Shown: positions 32,518-43,131 of the stretch, piece by piece
How the letters are laid out: every line of letters begins with the position of its first letter
Position numbering within the stretch: position 1 is the stretch's first letter
From: Magnolia sinica
Lineage: Eukaryota; Streptophyta; Magnoliopsida; Magnoliales; Magnoliaceae
Assembly (NCBI RefSeq): GCF_029962835.1
Contig: NC_080590.1
Coordinates: 70,023,501-70,087,500 of the forward strand
Reading direction: 5' to 3'
DNA: 64,000 nucleotides
Position numbers and translations under genes: made by a program
Notes under the pieces: generated by a model
Seen by the model: only the letters and a program-made list of their open reading frames with translations
Told to the model about the DNA's origin: nothing
Database searches by the model: none

Positions 32518-35500
32518 TGTAAGGCTCGTATCCTAGTCCATACTATTCCGTCGACTCCCGCGATCCTTCCCGTCAAAGTCCGACAATCCGCGACCTATAA
32601 TCAATGTTTGAGCACGACCCTAAGTCGTATCCCATAGATTTGAGTCGGCTTAATCTGAGACTTGTACCATTGCAACCGCACCGTCACCGCGGTTCTAACG
32701 CCGCATCTTGCATACCGATCCGATACCAAAGTTAAAAGATGTGGGCCCGCATTTATTTGGAAGAAACACTACGCATTTGCAATCCCAAGAGAATCTCTAC
32801 AACATGTCCCATCAATTAAATACTCAAATCAATCAATCAATCAATGCTTTCTTTCTCCCCAAGTCAAGCAACCACCAAGTCAACTCTTTCTCACCCTCTC
32901 TCTTACACACCCATACATGTCAAGTACACTATCACCTCACCCATCACTCACCTCACATCCATCACCCATCACTCTCTCTCCTTACAACCCTCTCTCTCTC
33001 TCTCTCATTTCTCAAATCTCAAGCCAAATGTGGTGGACGTCCAAGCATTTCCTAAGTGAGAGAAAAGAGTGTGTTGTGTGTGGCCCATTCCCATCCCAAG
33101 ATCCACCATCCCAGCCCTTCATTTCTCATCATCTTCCATCAAAGAGAGGCACAAGGAGCTCGGCGTTCCATCAGACCAAGAAGATCGAACGGTGGGTGCT
33201 TTATAGGCTAGATTTTCATGTTTTATCAAAGGGCCAAGTGAGGCCTACTGATTGACGGTATGGATCTCATTTTGGACCCTAGGGGTGGCCGATGGCCCAC
33301 CTTGATTCTCATGGTCATTCCATGATGGGGCCATTCTCCATAGACCCCATCATGATGTTTAGTTTCTTTGCATGGATAGAGGTCATCTGGACCGTCCATT
33401 TTAGTGGAGAAGGAATCTCCACTGTTGAATTTTGATTTAATGGGCCCACATGTATTGGGACCCACTTGATGTATGATTGAATGCAAGGGAGGGCTCATAG
33501 TGGCGGAGCCCTCCATCACAGGTGTCCCTCTTTCTCTCTCTCTCTCTCCCTCTCTTTTTTCAATTTTTTTTCTTATGTGATGATGTGGCCGTGTGGCCCA
33601 CCTGGATGAACCCCATCTTGATGTATGTATTACCCATGCCATCCAACCTTTTGGTGGCCCACGTCTATAGGTGGGGCCCACCTCAAATGTATGTCTTATG
33701 CCCAAACCGTCCAGTGTCCAGGGACGCTAGACGTGAACTGAGAAAACAAAAATATTAGCTTATTTTAAAGCTTATTGGGTGGGCCACTCATACAGGCCCC
33801 ACCTTAACATATGGATCTCATCCACGCCGTCCATCTCATTTCCCAAATCATTTTAGGCGTTGAGCTGAAAAATGAAGCTGATCCAATTTTCTGGTGGGCC
33901 ATAACATAGCAAACAACGTTTTTACCGTTGAAATACCCCTTGACATTTCTATATACCAAAATATATCGGATAATGGGCTTAATGGGTCTATGTTGGGCCA
34001 TAGATACCAACAGTTGGGTTGGATTTTACCAATGTGGGCCCCACATGCGAAAAACCGTGAGAAGACACATTTTCAAAAAATATAAGCAGCAGCAGAACGC
34101 TGCTGCGTTTTGGTGGACGGACAGGCAGGGACCTACGTCCCAGCCATGGGCCCCACCGTGAGGTGTTTTGGGACATCAATATCGTGCATTTGGTGGGCCC
34201 CTTCTTGCAGTGGGCCCCCTCCAAAAATCAGCCATATTGGAAGCTCAGGTGGCCCACGTCATAGGAATCAGTTGGATTGAATGTCTACCCTTGAAACCCT
34301 TTTGGGTTGTCACAGAGGCTCTGGATATTATGAAATTTGTTTTTCTTATTCATCCTGGTCTGTGTGACCTTACCAACTGATTGGATGGAAAACAAACGTT
34401 ATGGTGGGCCCCATGTGGGACCCATAATGATGTATGCATTTTATTCACACCGTCCACAACATGGGACGGTGGAACCCACCATGGTGTATGTGTTCTATCC
34501 ACACCGTCCACAGCACTGGACGGTGGGACCACCCCACGTGTGGGGCTGCACCTAATGTGTGTGTGTGTGTATTATATTATATTGTATATATTATATATAT
34601 TATATATAGATTATATATTATATTATATAATATATACATGATGGTGGGCCTTCATGGGACCCACCATGTGTATGTGTTGCATCCAAACCATCCCAACCAT
34701 TTGGCAAGCTTGTCTTACAGGCTTGAGACTAAAAATAAGACAGATCTATAGTTCAAGTGGACCCCACTTTGGTATATATACATGAGGCCCATATGATTAG
34801 GCCCATCTTGATGTAGTTATGGCCCATCCGCTGAGGCCCACCTTGATATATATGAGACCCATGTTATGAGGCCCATTTGATGTATTAGAGGCCCATGGGT
34901 CGAGGCCCAATGGGATGTACATAAGGCCCATTGTAATATGATTCCACCGTGGTTTATGTGTTGATGTTTAAGGCGGGATATGCCTTGGGAGCAATGATGG
35001 TTTGACGCCCACATTGTAAGTACAATGTTGGTTAAATGTCCGCATTGTAACTCTCCTTAGGGCCCATTGATAGGCCCATACTTGTTGAGTATAGGCCGTC
35101 TAGGCCCATCTGCATTGTAAGGATAGTTCATTACTTTATAACATGCTTAGTATAATTCCATGACTCATGCCATACGCATCATATGTATGCTTGATATGAG
35201 TAGTGACTGATCATAGCATATGCCATTGGGCAGATTATTTATGGGACTCATTGATAGGAGTTACCCACATGAGTACGCGCGGGATTGCTGCATGACTATA
35301 CGGTGTGACTCATGCATCTCGCATATGTGTGACTTGATCATTGTAAGCCCTAGCGACATTAGGGCCGTAACTCCATAGGCACATCGTGGATGGCCGTATT
35401 GGATACCGAAAATACTTGGTTCTAGCACTGTAAGCACTTAGGATGTCCTTGGGTGAAAGTCCTAGAACCTTTTCGGTACCAGGAGTTACTCCAACGTCTA

Positions 35501-36392
35501 GACCAAGTGGATACACGAGCGCCCAAGTGCCGAATACTAGTAGGCCGCGTCTCCCACTGTTTCATGGTCGGTTGGAAGGGGGTGTGGCCTTATCCACCCG
35601 AGTGAGGGGGCTATAAGCTAGGCTGAATTTAACCAGCTCGTAAATGAGTCCGCTATCGACAAGCCGGGTAGGTATTGACAGACTACTGGTCAGGCGGATA
35701 GTGAGTTCTATTCCGCTTGCTGGGTTGTGCAGCTAGGGAGGCAGCAGTCAATGTGGAGTGTACTAGACCTCGGTGATATCCCAGAGAGGAACTGTACTGA
35801 TATGTATACTTGATGAGGACTGGCATGCTTGCTTTGCATTTTGCATATGACATTTGGCTATATAGGCCTTGCATCACATGGCCTTGGTATGGCCGATAGC
35901 ATTCATGCCTTACAACACATAGCTTTGGTACAGCTAATAGCATTCATAGACTTACCGCATATTTACACATTACTCTGATATTATACACTTGGCGCTTGCC
36001 ATGCGCATACACTTACACCACCCTCTAAGCTTTTGTAAGCTTATGCACGACCGTTGCTTGCAGGTGGCATTGGATCGCAGTAGCGCTGAGGCAGGAGCGC
36101 ACATCAGATTATTTTGGAGCCTTTTGATCACCTTGTATTTCCCTTTCCGCATTGCACTTAAAGTTTTTGATATAGTGGATATGTGGTGATGTTGTTTTGT
36201 GACTTAGTTATGCTTGTGGTTATGCTCCATTACAAAAAAAAATCATACTGAAAATCCTCCTTGTAGGATCCCAGGATCGGAATCTGGCATGAGAGTGCCG
36301 GGATCCGAGAATGGGGCACTACGAAAGCTGTCGGCGCTGGATTCGGCGATCAGGAATTTTGTGTGCCTGTTTTTCGAGTTTAGGGCGTGACA
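32518..36392 (+). mobile_element. Solo LTR, gypsy-like, 3.9 kb, inside the aORF
   Basis: Begins TGTAAGGCTCGTATCC and ends GGGCGTGACA, the TG...CA form of chromovirus LTRs, and no internal region or PBS follows. It splits the aORF of element 2. The flanks AACTT (32513-32517) and TATTG (36393-36397) do not give a clear target duplication, so the ends may be off by a few bases. The interior holds the GGCCCACC repeat region (33240-35110) and is otherwise non-coding. Its family is different from gypsy A, B and C. Confidence 0.6.
33240..35110. repeat. Degenerate GGCCCACC...CACACCGTCCA repeat region
   Basis: Repeated phrases of the type GTGGGCCCCACC, TGATGTATGT and CACACCGTCCA, for example at 33594, 33654, 33782, 34407, 34468 and 34644 (period about 62 bp for the last two well-kept neighbours). 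From 34760 to 35100 shorter GAGGCCCAT units of about 27-35 bp follow. A TG then TATA-rich microsatellite lies at 34556-34640. Confidence 0.75.
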
Positions 36393-37173
36393 TATTGTCT
36401 CTAGTTGGATTGTCTGACCTTGATCTTGAAAATCCTATTACTCGGTCTACAATTACAAAATTCCTGTGTCAGGGTCGAGATATCCCATGGTATCAAGAGA
36501 ATGCCTTAAAAGAAAAATATATGCACCCTCGATACTGTATCTTGCATGGGATATTCTGCTCAAATGCTTATCCTCGTGGACCCAATCGTGCTGATCTTAC
36601 CAGGTTCATGACCATGATTATGTACTACGTTGCCACTGGAGTCAAACTTTGTCTGCCTACCTTAATCCTTCACCAAAGAGCAAGTGTCATCCGCCAGTCC
36701 AGAGCCATATATTTGCCCTTTCCCCACATCATTCATGTAATTTGTAATACAATTGGTATTCCTCAAACAAATGATCTTGAACGTCCTGTCCAACACTTTA
36801 ACAAGGTTGATATATGAAAATTGGACCTTAAATTTCACGACTATGTGGAAGAGGAATCTGAGGAGGCTATTCATGAAGGTGGACAAACGGGAGAAGGCAC
36901 AACACCAACTCGTGAAGATCCTGTGGAGCCACAGCCTGCTCCAGATCCGAGTGGTTCGACTCCGACCCAACGTGTCAAGTTCACCAAGATCGGGTTGGTG
37001 CAACGCAGCGGGGAATGGCTCTGATAGAAGACAAGCTAAGGGGACATAATGCGAGGTTCTCAACCTTGGAGAGGATGATGTCTAGCATGCAGCAATCGGT
37101 GCAGCAATTGGTAGATCTGCTCACCTGCCATCGCGATGACATAACACCATCTTCCTCTGCTCCTTTGCCATAA
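36393..37173 (+). pseudogene. aORF second part with coiled-coil end (element 2)
   Basis: After the solo LTR the PTPD resumes: R-Y-C-I-L-H-G-I-F, N-A-Y-P-R-G-P-N-R, and K-L-C-L-P-T-L-I-L-H, a pattern equal to those at 3607 and 55500-55600. A TGA at 36815, then a Glu/Pro/Thr-rich linker in the same frame; the last 53 codons (37015-37173) are in another frame and encode the coiled coil around ARFSTLERMMSSMQQS. Together with 32037-32517 it would be about 420 codons. Function unknown. Confidence 0.75.
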
Positions 37174-37784
37174 TGTTGTCATCTAGGAGCTGTCACATAC
37201 ACCCTACCCTCATCTCCGTGTATGGGCATTGGTATCTTTTTGAATGCCCTACGCTCACATAAGTGTATGTGATAGATTACTAACTTGCATAATTTGATAA
37301 GTTCTTGTTTTTGAATATCTATATATATGCCCATAGATGGGTTAGATACTTGTGGTTGTTTTTAGGTGCCCATGGATGGGCTTGATATTTTTTTTGGGCT
37401 AGAATGGATGTTATATTACTACCAACCTTGGGCAGTATATATTTTGGATATTTCAATTATGGCTATTTATATCTCATACATCTTTACTGCCATGTTTCTT
37501 TGATATATTTACTGGTATGCTTTGGATGTTGCTATCATCTATGAATCTTATCCCCTATTTTATCTAGTTTATATATTGACTATGGTGTGTGATGCGTGAT
37601 CTCTATCTCCATAGTATCAGCTTACTACACTGATCTTCTTTTCCCTAATGTGCATACATATCATCTATAACGAGATGTCCTTTTACATCTATCTTATGAT
37701 TATGCTATTTGAATTTTGGTTCTCCTTTATGCTTCCACTTCAGTCAATATCCCTTGTTATATATTTCCTTTTCCAATGACTGAA
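37174..37784 (+). other. Element 2 3' untranslated region
   Basis: Non-coding. Alignable with 4220-4660: the CATACACCCTACCCTC-like start, two hairpins, and a CAACCTTGGGCAGTATAT phrase. Confidence 0.6.
37329..37381 (+). repeat. Pair of TGGA/TAGA-loop hairpins (element 2)
   Basis: GCCCATAGATGGGT (37329-37342; one G-T pair) and GCCCATGGATGGGC (37368-37381), 39 bp apart start to start. Counterparts of 4315-4328 and 4364-4377. Confidence 0.6.
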
Positions 37785-38057
37785 AAAAAGGGGGAGAACA
37801 AAATCCACACCCCTGGACAAAATTATGTGTATCTGTGTATGAATGGTGGTGCAGGTGTTAGGGGGAGTAGCTGTAAAGAGATAGGGGGAGATTACTGTTA
37901 GGGGGAGTAGTTTTTGAATGAGTGTGTGCTCACTAGTGCTCACTAGATTACTTTGTAAAATTGTGTAAAGTTCATGTACACACAATTTAGGGTGTTAGTC
38001 TAGAAGTTGTTCTAGGGTGTTTTGGTGTTTTGTCACATAATTGACAAAGGGGGAGAT
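37785..38057 (+). promoter_or_regulatory. Multiple polypurine tracts (element 2)
   Basis: Five purine motifs of the GGGGGAG type: 37786-37798 (AAAAAGGGGGAGAA), 37859, 37881, 37899 and the functional one at 38045-38056 (AAAGGGGGAGA) directly before the LTR start. A polypurine tract primes plus-strand synthesis. Several copies before the 3' LTR are a known Sirevirus trait. A TTGTCACATAATTGACAAAG phrase precedes the last one. Confidence 0.85.
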
Positions 38058-40409
38058 TGAAAGTGCCCTCGTTTGTCAATTAGCGTGAGCGTTGAGTCAG
38101 CCAGACAAAGGAGCCCCATAGGAAGATTAATCAAAGCGTTTGCCTTAATAGGATGTGTGCCCAAACTCGTCACAGGTAAATCTTAGCCTCACATCCCATG
38201 TCCTAAAACACCAGGTAATTAAAACCCTTAATTGAACAAAACACCTTAGGGTTTTTGGTTAGAAAACTTTTTCGAACTTCAGGAAAATCTTTAAGTTTTC
38301 TATCTTTGTTGATTTGTCGACAAGTGGTTCGATAAAATTGAACACTGTTATCGATGTCCTCGAAGCTCACTCGATCTTATCGAAATGAGGACCAAAAATG
38401 TCTAGCAAACACAAAGATATCTGGACTGAATTATCGATGGATCAATGGACTCATCGATATCATCGATGTTTGAATCTCGAGTCCATCGAGCTGACTCGAT
38501 AACATCGACATTTAGCCTATTGTGTCTAAAGAACTGCTAAGGAAAAATCATATAATCCTCGATATATCGAAGAGCTCCTCGATATCATCGGAATTCAAAT
38601 CTCGATGATATCGAAAGCCCTTTGATGATATCGGATTAGGACACATTCATCCAACAAGTTTTTCAGGTTGTTTTTTTCTCGGATCGAGGGTCACTCGATA
38701 AAATCGATATTCAAATCTCAATTATATCGAGGCATGGTCAATGTCATCGAAAGTGGACAAAAACTGTCCAGGAAGCTTATAGGAAAATTCCTTGAAATTA
38801 TCGATGAATTGACACTGTCCTCATTATCATTGATATTCAAATTCCGATGATATCGAGTGATGCTCGATCATATCATATACCTGAAATATTTTCAAAGGCA
38901 AGTGCTCTCACATTTTCACATGTCGAGGAATCGAACCTCGTGTCGATGAAATTGAAGTTCAAAATCCGATGACATCAACACTCGTTCGATTTCCTTGACA
39001 AGTTTGCAAAAAATTTCAAAAGCATTTGACAGTTGAGTTCATGTCACTGAGCGGCCAGTCGATGCCATCGAAAGTATATGCTTGATGATATCGACCTTGC
39101 TCAATGATATCGAACTCTGTTAAAAATATGACTATTTTATATCCGTTGGAACTTTTTGCTTATTTAATGAGAGCTTGCCCTTAGTTGCTAGTAAAGAATA
39201 TAGAAAGTTCTTTTGTGTGTTTAACCTTAGATCATATACCCTAAGCCTTTTCTCTCATGGGACTTCATCCTCCAATCCACCCTCATCATTAACATTCAAT
39301 AGAGTGGATTGGGGAATGAACTTCTGCATTCAAGGATCTTGCAGCTAGCACCTTAATGGAAAATCATTAAGCTAGGATGCCTTGAATGCATAAATGATTG
39401 GAATCACTCTATCTCCCTTATAGGAAAACATTTAATCGAGTAGGATTCCATCATAAGCTTGACCCAACCTGTCGCCATGTATTAGTACATCTTCTGAGTT
39501 GCGGTTCAAGGGAGCTGAAGAATTTTTGTCATCAAAGGAGGGGATCTTCATCAACGTGTTGAATGGGGCTCATCTACTTATCTGTAAGTCATTAGAGTCC
39601 AGAGGACCCTTGAGATCATTCCTTCTTTAGGATTGGGTCTAAGGTGTTTCTCACCCCTTACAAGTCCTCATAGGAGGCCTCCGGCAGGAGTATATGTGGG
39701 GGTGCTTTGTGTTGACCCTTACTTTGTGGAGAGCATAAATTGGTTAGAGGTGAACCTGATTTAAAACCTCCGCTTTGAGGTGAACCTCTTGTGGAACCTC
39801 CGTTAGGTTCCTTGAGTGGATCCTTGGCCTGTGTAGCCAAAAAGTCAGGTGTTGTGTGTTGACCCTTGCTCATGGGAGGATAAACTGTGTCGTGTAGACA
39901 CGTTGTGTCAACCTAGGTGTAGGTTGTATGGGTTAGAGGTGAACCTAATTTAAAACCTCTGGTTTGAGGAGAACCTGTTGTGAAACCTCCTTTAGTGAGA
40001 TCCAGTACACTCAAGGGTTGAGTGTGTCCGCTAGAAGTGGAGTAGACAAGTAGTCGAACCACTATAAAAATGACTGTGTTTAAGATTGCTATTATATTCT
40101 ATTATTTGTGTGATTTCCTTAAATGCTTTTATACCTGATTATCTGAGATCACACCTCACACACACAGTCACATCCATCATAAACTGATTTGCATCTTGTT
40201 ATCTCTAAATAGTTTTATGATTGGATCGTCTATTAGGCTTGGAAGTCTTTAGAGTTACTCTGAAGAAATCCTAATGCATGCATATTTTCTTAGGATAAGA
40301 TGATGGGATTTTAAAATTGTCATAAAACATTAAAAAGTCCTATTGACCCCCCTCTAGGATATATTGGCATATTCCTACTTCAACTAAAGTGGTCATTACT
40401 GCAATTTCA
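38058..40409 (+). mobile_element. Element 2 3' LTR
   Basis: 2352 bp, near-identical layout to 26554-28871: TCGAT palindromes 38310-39120, TATA-like TATTTAAT at 39161-39168, R/U5 repeats 39700-39990. Ends AATTTCA at 40409 and is followed by gypsy B LTR sequence. Confidence 0.92.
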
Positions 40410-40914
40410 ATGTTTGGTCAGAAACTGATGGTCCAAAATCTTCAATTTCATGCGTAAGCAAATGGTCCAATTTACTTAAGTTTCATTACGTTTTGTAAAG
40501 ATATTTGTGTTTCTCACACACTTCACTCAGGGCTTAAGTTGTGCGTTTCTGGACAATATCTGGGCTCGATTCCTGTGACGGTTGTCAAACCCAGTAGAAC
40601 AGATATAACCCTATAGTTTTGCGGTCATCGGACTTTCGATGTGTGGTCCAGGTTCGATATGGAGTTTCAATGTACTCCTGAGAGCGACAGGCTCACGGGA
40701 TTTTCCCTAGGTTTTTAAGTAGTGTTGAGTTACCGATATTGATGGTTTTGGGTCTTGCCATTTGTGTAGATGGTGGTTCGAGCTAAATCCACTGATTAAT
40801 TTAGTTTAACACTTAATTAATTTTTATTTAAATTACTATAGAATACGGTCCTTAGGTCTTTCTGCCTGAGGTGGTACTCGAGTCTTTATACTGATTTTTT
40901 TCTGAGATGTTACA
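40410..40914 (-). mobile_element. Gypsy B 3' LTR, proximal part
   Basis: First 505 bp (element direction) of the gypsy B 3' LTR. Reverse complement begins TGTAACATCTCAG at 40914, like 21661 and 58287. Continues at 26553 beyond the copia insertion. Confidence 0.88.
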
Positions 40915-40928
40915 ATCTACCCCCCTTA
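40915..40928 (-). promoter_or_regulatory. Polypurine tract (gypsy B)
   Basis: Plus strand TCTACCCCCCTTAA, complement TTAAGGGGGGTAGA, directly upstream of the LTR start at 40914 in element direction. Confidence 0.85.
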
Positions 40929-42365
40929 AAGAAAAGTTTCGTCCCCGAAATTAGTACTTTTTCGTACTCCTTAAGGATCTGAGGGTAGTTCTTACGGACC
41001 TTGACTTCCATTTTCCAGGTAGCTTCTTTCTTAGTGTGGTGCGCCCACAATAACTTCACGAGCGGGATCACTTTGTTGCGTAGCACTTGTTCCTTCCTAT
41101 CAAGTAAACGTGTTGGTCGTAGTACATAGGTAGCATCTTCACTTAACTATACCTGCTCCCATTTGATAATGTGGGTAGGGTCAGGAACATATTCCTTTAG
41201 CATCGATATGTGAAATATGTTGTGCACGCCTGCGAGCGGTGTGGGCAAAGCGAGACGGTATGCTACCACACCCACTTGGTCTAGAATCTGGAATGGGCCA
41301 ATGAATCACGGTGTAAGTTTCCCTTTCTTGCCAAAACGAAGGACTCCCTTCATTGGGAAAACTTTAAGGAATACATGGTCCCTAACATCGAATTCCAACT
41401 ACCTCCGTCTTTTATCAGCATAACTTTTCTATCTATTCTGGGCTGCAAGAAGTCAACGCCTGATGATATCAATCTTCTCTGAGGTCGCCTGTACCAAATC
41501 TGGGCTAACTAAGCTCTTCTCGCCAACTTCCGCCCAACAATGCGGAGCTCGACATGGGCGTCCATATAAGGCTTTGTAAGGAGTCATGGCAATGCTCGCT
41601 TAGAAGCTATTGTTATAAGCAAACTCGGCATAAGGGAGACAGTCATCCCAACTATCCTTGAAATCAAGCATGCATGCTCACAACATGTCTTCTAGTATCT
41701 AGTTTACCTGTTCCATCTGCCCATCAGTCTGTGGGTGGAATGCGGTACTAAACTTTAGTTTCACTCCCATTGCTTCTTGGATTCGAGTCTAGAAAATAGA
41801 TGTGAATCACGTGTCTCGGTCCGACACGATCTCTATAGGAATTCCATGTAATCACACTATCTCTTTAATGTATAGCTTGGCCAGGTCATCAGTCGAATTT
41901 GAAACTCTAATCGAGAGGAAATGTGCTGATTTCGTCAATCGGTCAACAATCACCCAAATGGAGTCACGCCCCTTTCTTGTCTTTGATAACCTAGAAATGA
42001 AATTGATAGATATGAAATCCCACTTCCACTTGATGATGGGCATGGGCTAAAGTAAACCAGGGGGTCAGCGATGTTTGGCCTTAACTTGCTAGCACATGAG
42101 ACAACGGGATACATAATCTGCTATCTGGGCCTTCATGTTGTTTCACTAGTACGAACGCTTCATGTCTCGATACATCTTCGTACTGCTCGGATGCATCGCC
42201 ATCTTTGAATTGTGAGCGGCTTTTAGGACTTCTTTTCTCAAGTCATGGAGATTCGAGACTCGTAAGCGGCCACAATATCGTAAACCTCCATCCGAGCCAA
42301 CTCTCCATTCAGATTCCTCACTATCACTTGCTTGCTCTCTCATTTTCACCAATAGTTCATCTTCT
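40929..42365 (-). pseudogene. pol: Gypsy B integrase and chromodomain (3' part of pol)
   Basis: Fragments in several frames of a Tekay-type integrase: zinc-finger part (42146-42365, with M-A-M-H-P-S-S-T-K-M-Y), core with W-D-F-I-S-I-N-F-I-S and D-R-L-T-K-S-A-H-F (41852-42043), and at 40950-41110 a chromodomain-like end (W-A-H-H-T-K-K-E-A-T-W-K...Y-P-Q-I-L). Chromodomains direct insertion into certain chromatin. The catalytic Asp and Glu positions lie in broken frames. The upstream part of pol is replaced by Athila sequence at about 42366. Confidence 0.82.
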
Positions 42366-43131
42366 TGTAGAATTTTGGTCGTAGTCTTTTTAGTAGAAAA
42401 GTGACCACCACAGGCCTGAGAGTGACAGAAGGAGATGACACTTTGGTGTTCATGTCTGGCACACATCTCCTTAAGATTTGGTCTGGGCAATATTTATACA
42501 AATACAGATCATCCCAGAAGAACTTACAAACCTCGGTGAAGAATTTTTTCTTATCTTACGTAGTCCAATGTGTTGACATGAAACCTGTGGCATGATAATT
42601 AGCAATATCAGCAAACCAAGGTAAATGGGAGACCTTGAACAATTGTTCACTAAGGAACATGTTATTTATATGTGTTATCTCAAGGGAATCAGAGAGATTA
42701 AGGTGGGAAAGATGGTCAGCCACTACGTTCTTTACTCCCTTTTTATCTTTTATTTCCAAATCAAATTCTTGGAGTAAGATGATCCATCTTATTAGGCGAG
42801 GCTTAGCATCATTCTTAGAAAGAAGATACTTGAGTGCCGCATGATCTGTGTAAATAATGATATTGGATCCGATCAAGTAGGACCTAAATTTGTCCAAAGC
42901 GAACACTACGGCTAAGAGTTCCTTTTCTGTAGTAGAGTAGTTCACTTGGGTAGGATTTATTGTTCTACTTGTATAATGAAAAATGTAGGGTTTCTTTTCT
43001 TTTCTTTATCCTAAAACTGCCCCAAGAGCATAGTCAGATGTGTTGCACATAAGTTCAAAAGGAAGGCTCCAGTCGGGTGGCTGCATGATAAGTGCAGTGG
43101 TTAACATGCCCTTGAGCTTAGTAAATGCTTC
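42366..43131 (-). pseudogene. pol: Athila-like RNase H and start of integrase
   Basis: RNase [23 protein letters not shown] and [10 protein letters not shown] (42556-42945). Then a stop and the integrase zinc finger with S-F-C-H-S-Q-A-C-G-G-H-F (42400-42460). The frame passes without interruption into gypsy B integrase at about 42366 (K-I-L-Q then E-D-E-L-L-V-K). Hence the 42146-42490 ORF is a fusion of two elements. Confidence 0.85.

Larger units (their letters stand above)
26554..40409 (+). mobile_element. Copia element 2, Sirevirus-like, non-autonomous, both LTRs present
   Basis: 13,856 bp including a nested 3.9-kb solo LTR. LTRs at 26554-28871 and 38058-40409; both begin TGAAAGTGCCCT and end AATTTCA. 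Flanks are AAGTT (26549-26553) and ATGTT (40410-40414), a 4-of-5 target duplication; the uninterrupted homologous LTRs at 22155 and 58786 read through this point. Order: LTR, PBS, Gag, protease, internal promoter-like module, aORF, hairpins, five polypurine motifs, LTR. Integrase, RT and RNase H are absent, so movement would need enzymes in trans. Lineage call rests on the repeated GGGGGAG motifs, palindromes and the extra ORF before the 3' LTR, which are known marks of Sireviruses. Confidence 0.88.

Noticed and set aside
32662..33255. 197-codon open frame inside the solo LTR
   Set aside because: Composition is Ser/His/Pro from CT-rich and TCA repeats; no domain, and it lies in an LTR.
33226..33705. 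159-codon minus-strand frame rich in Gly, Pro and Trp
   Set aside because: It is made by the GGCCCACC repeat region; the repeated G-P-P-x-x-W strings come from DNA repeats.
32513..36397. Target duplication around the solo LTR
   Set aside because: AACTT and TATTG do not match, so I did not claim one.
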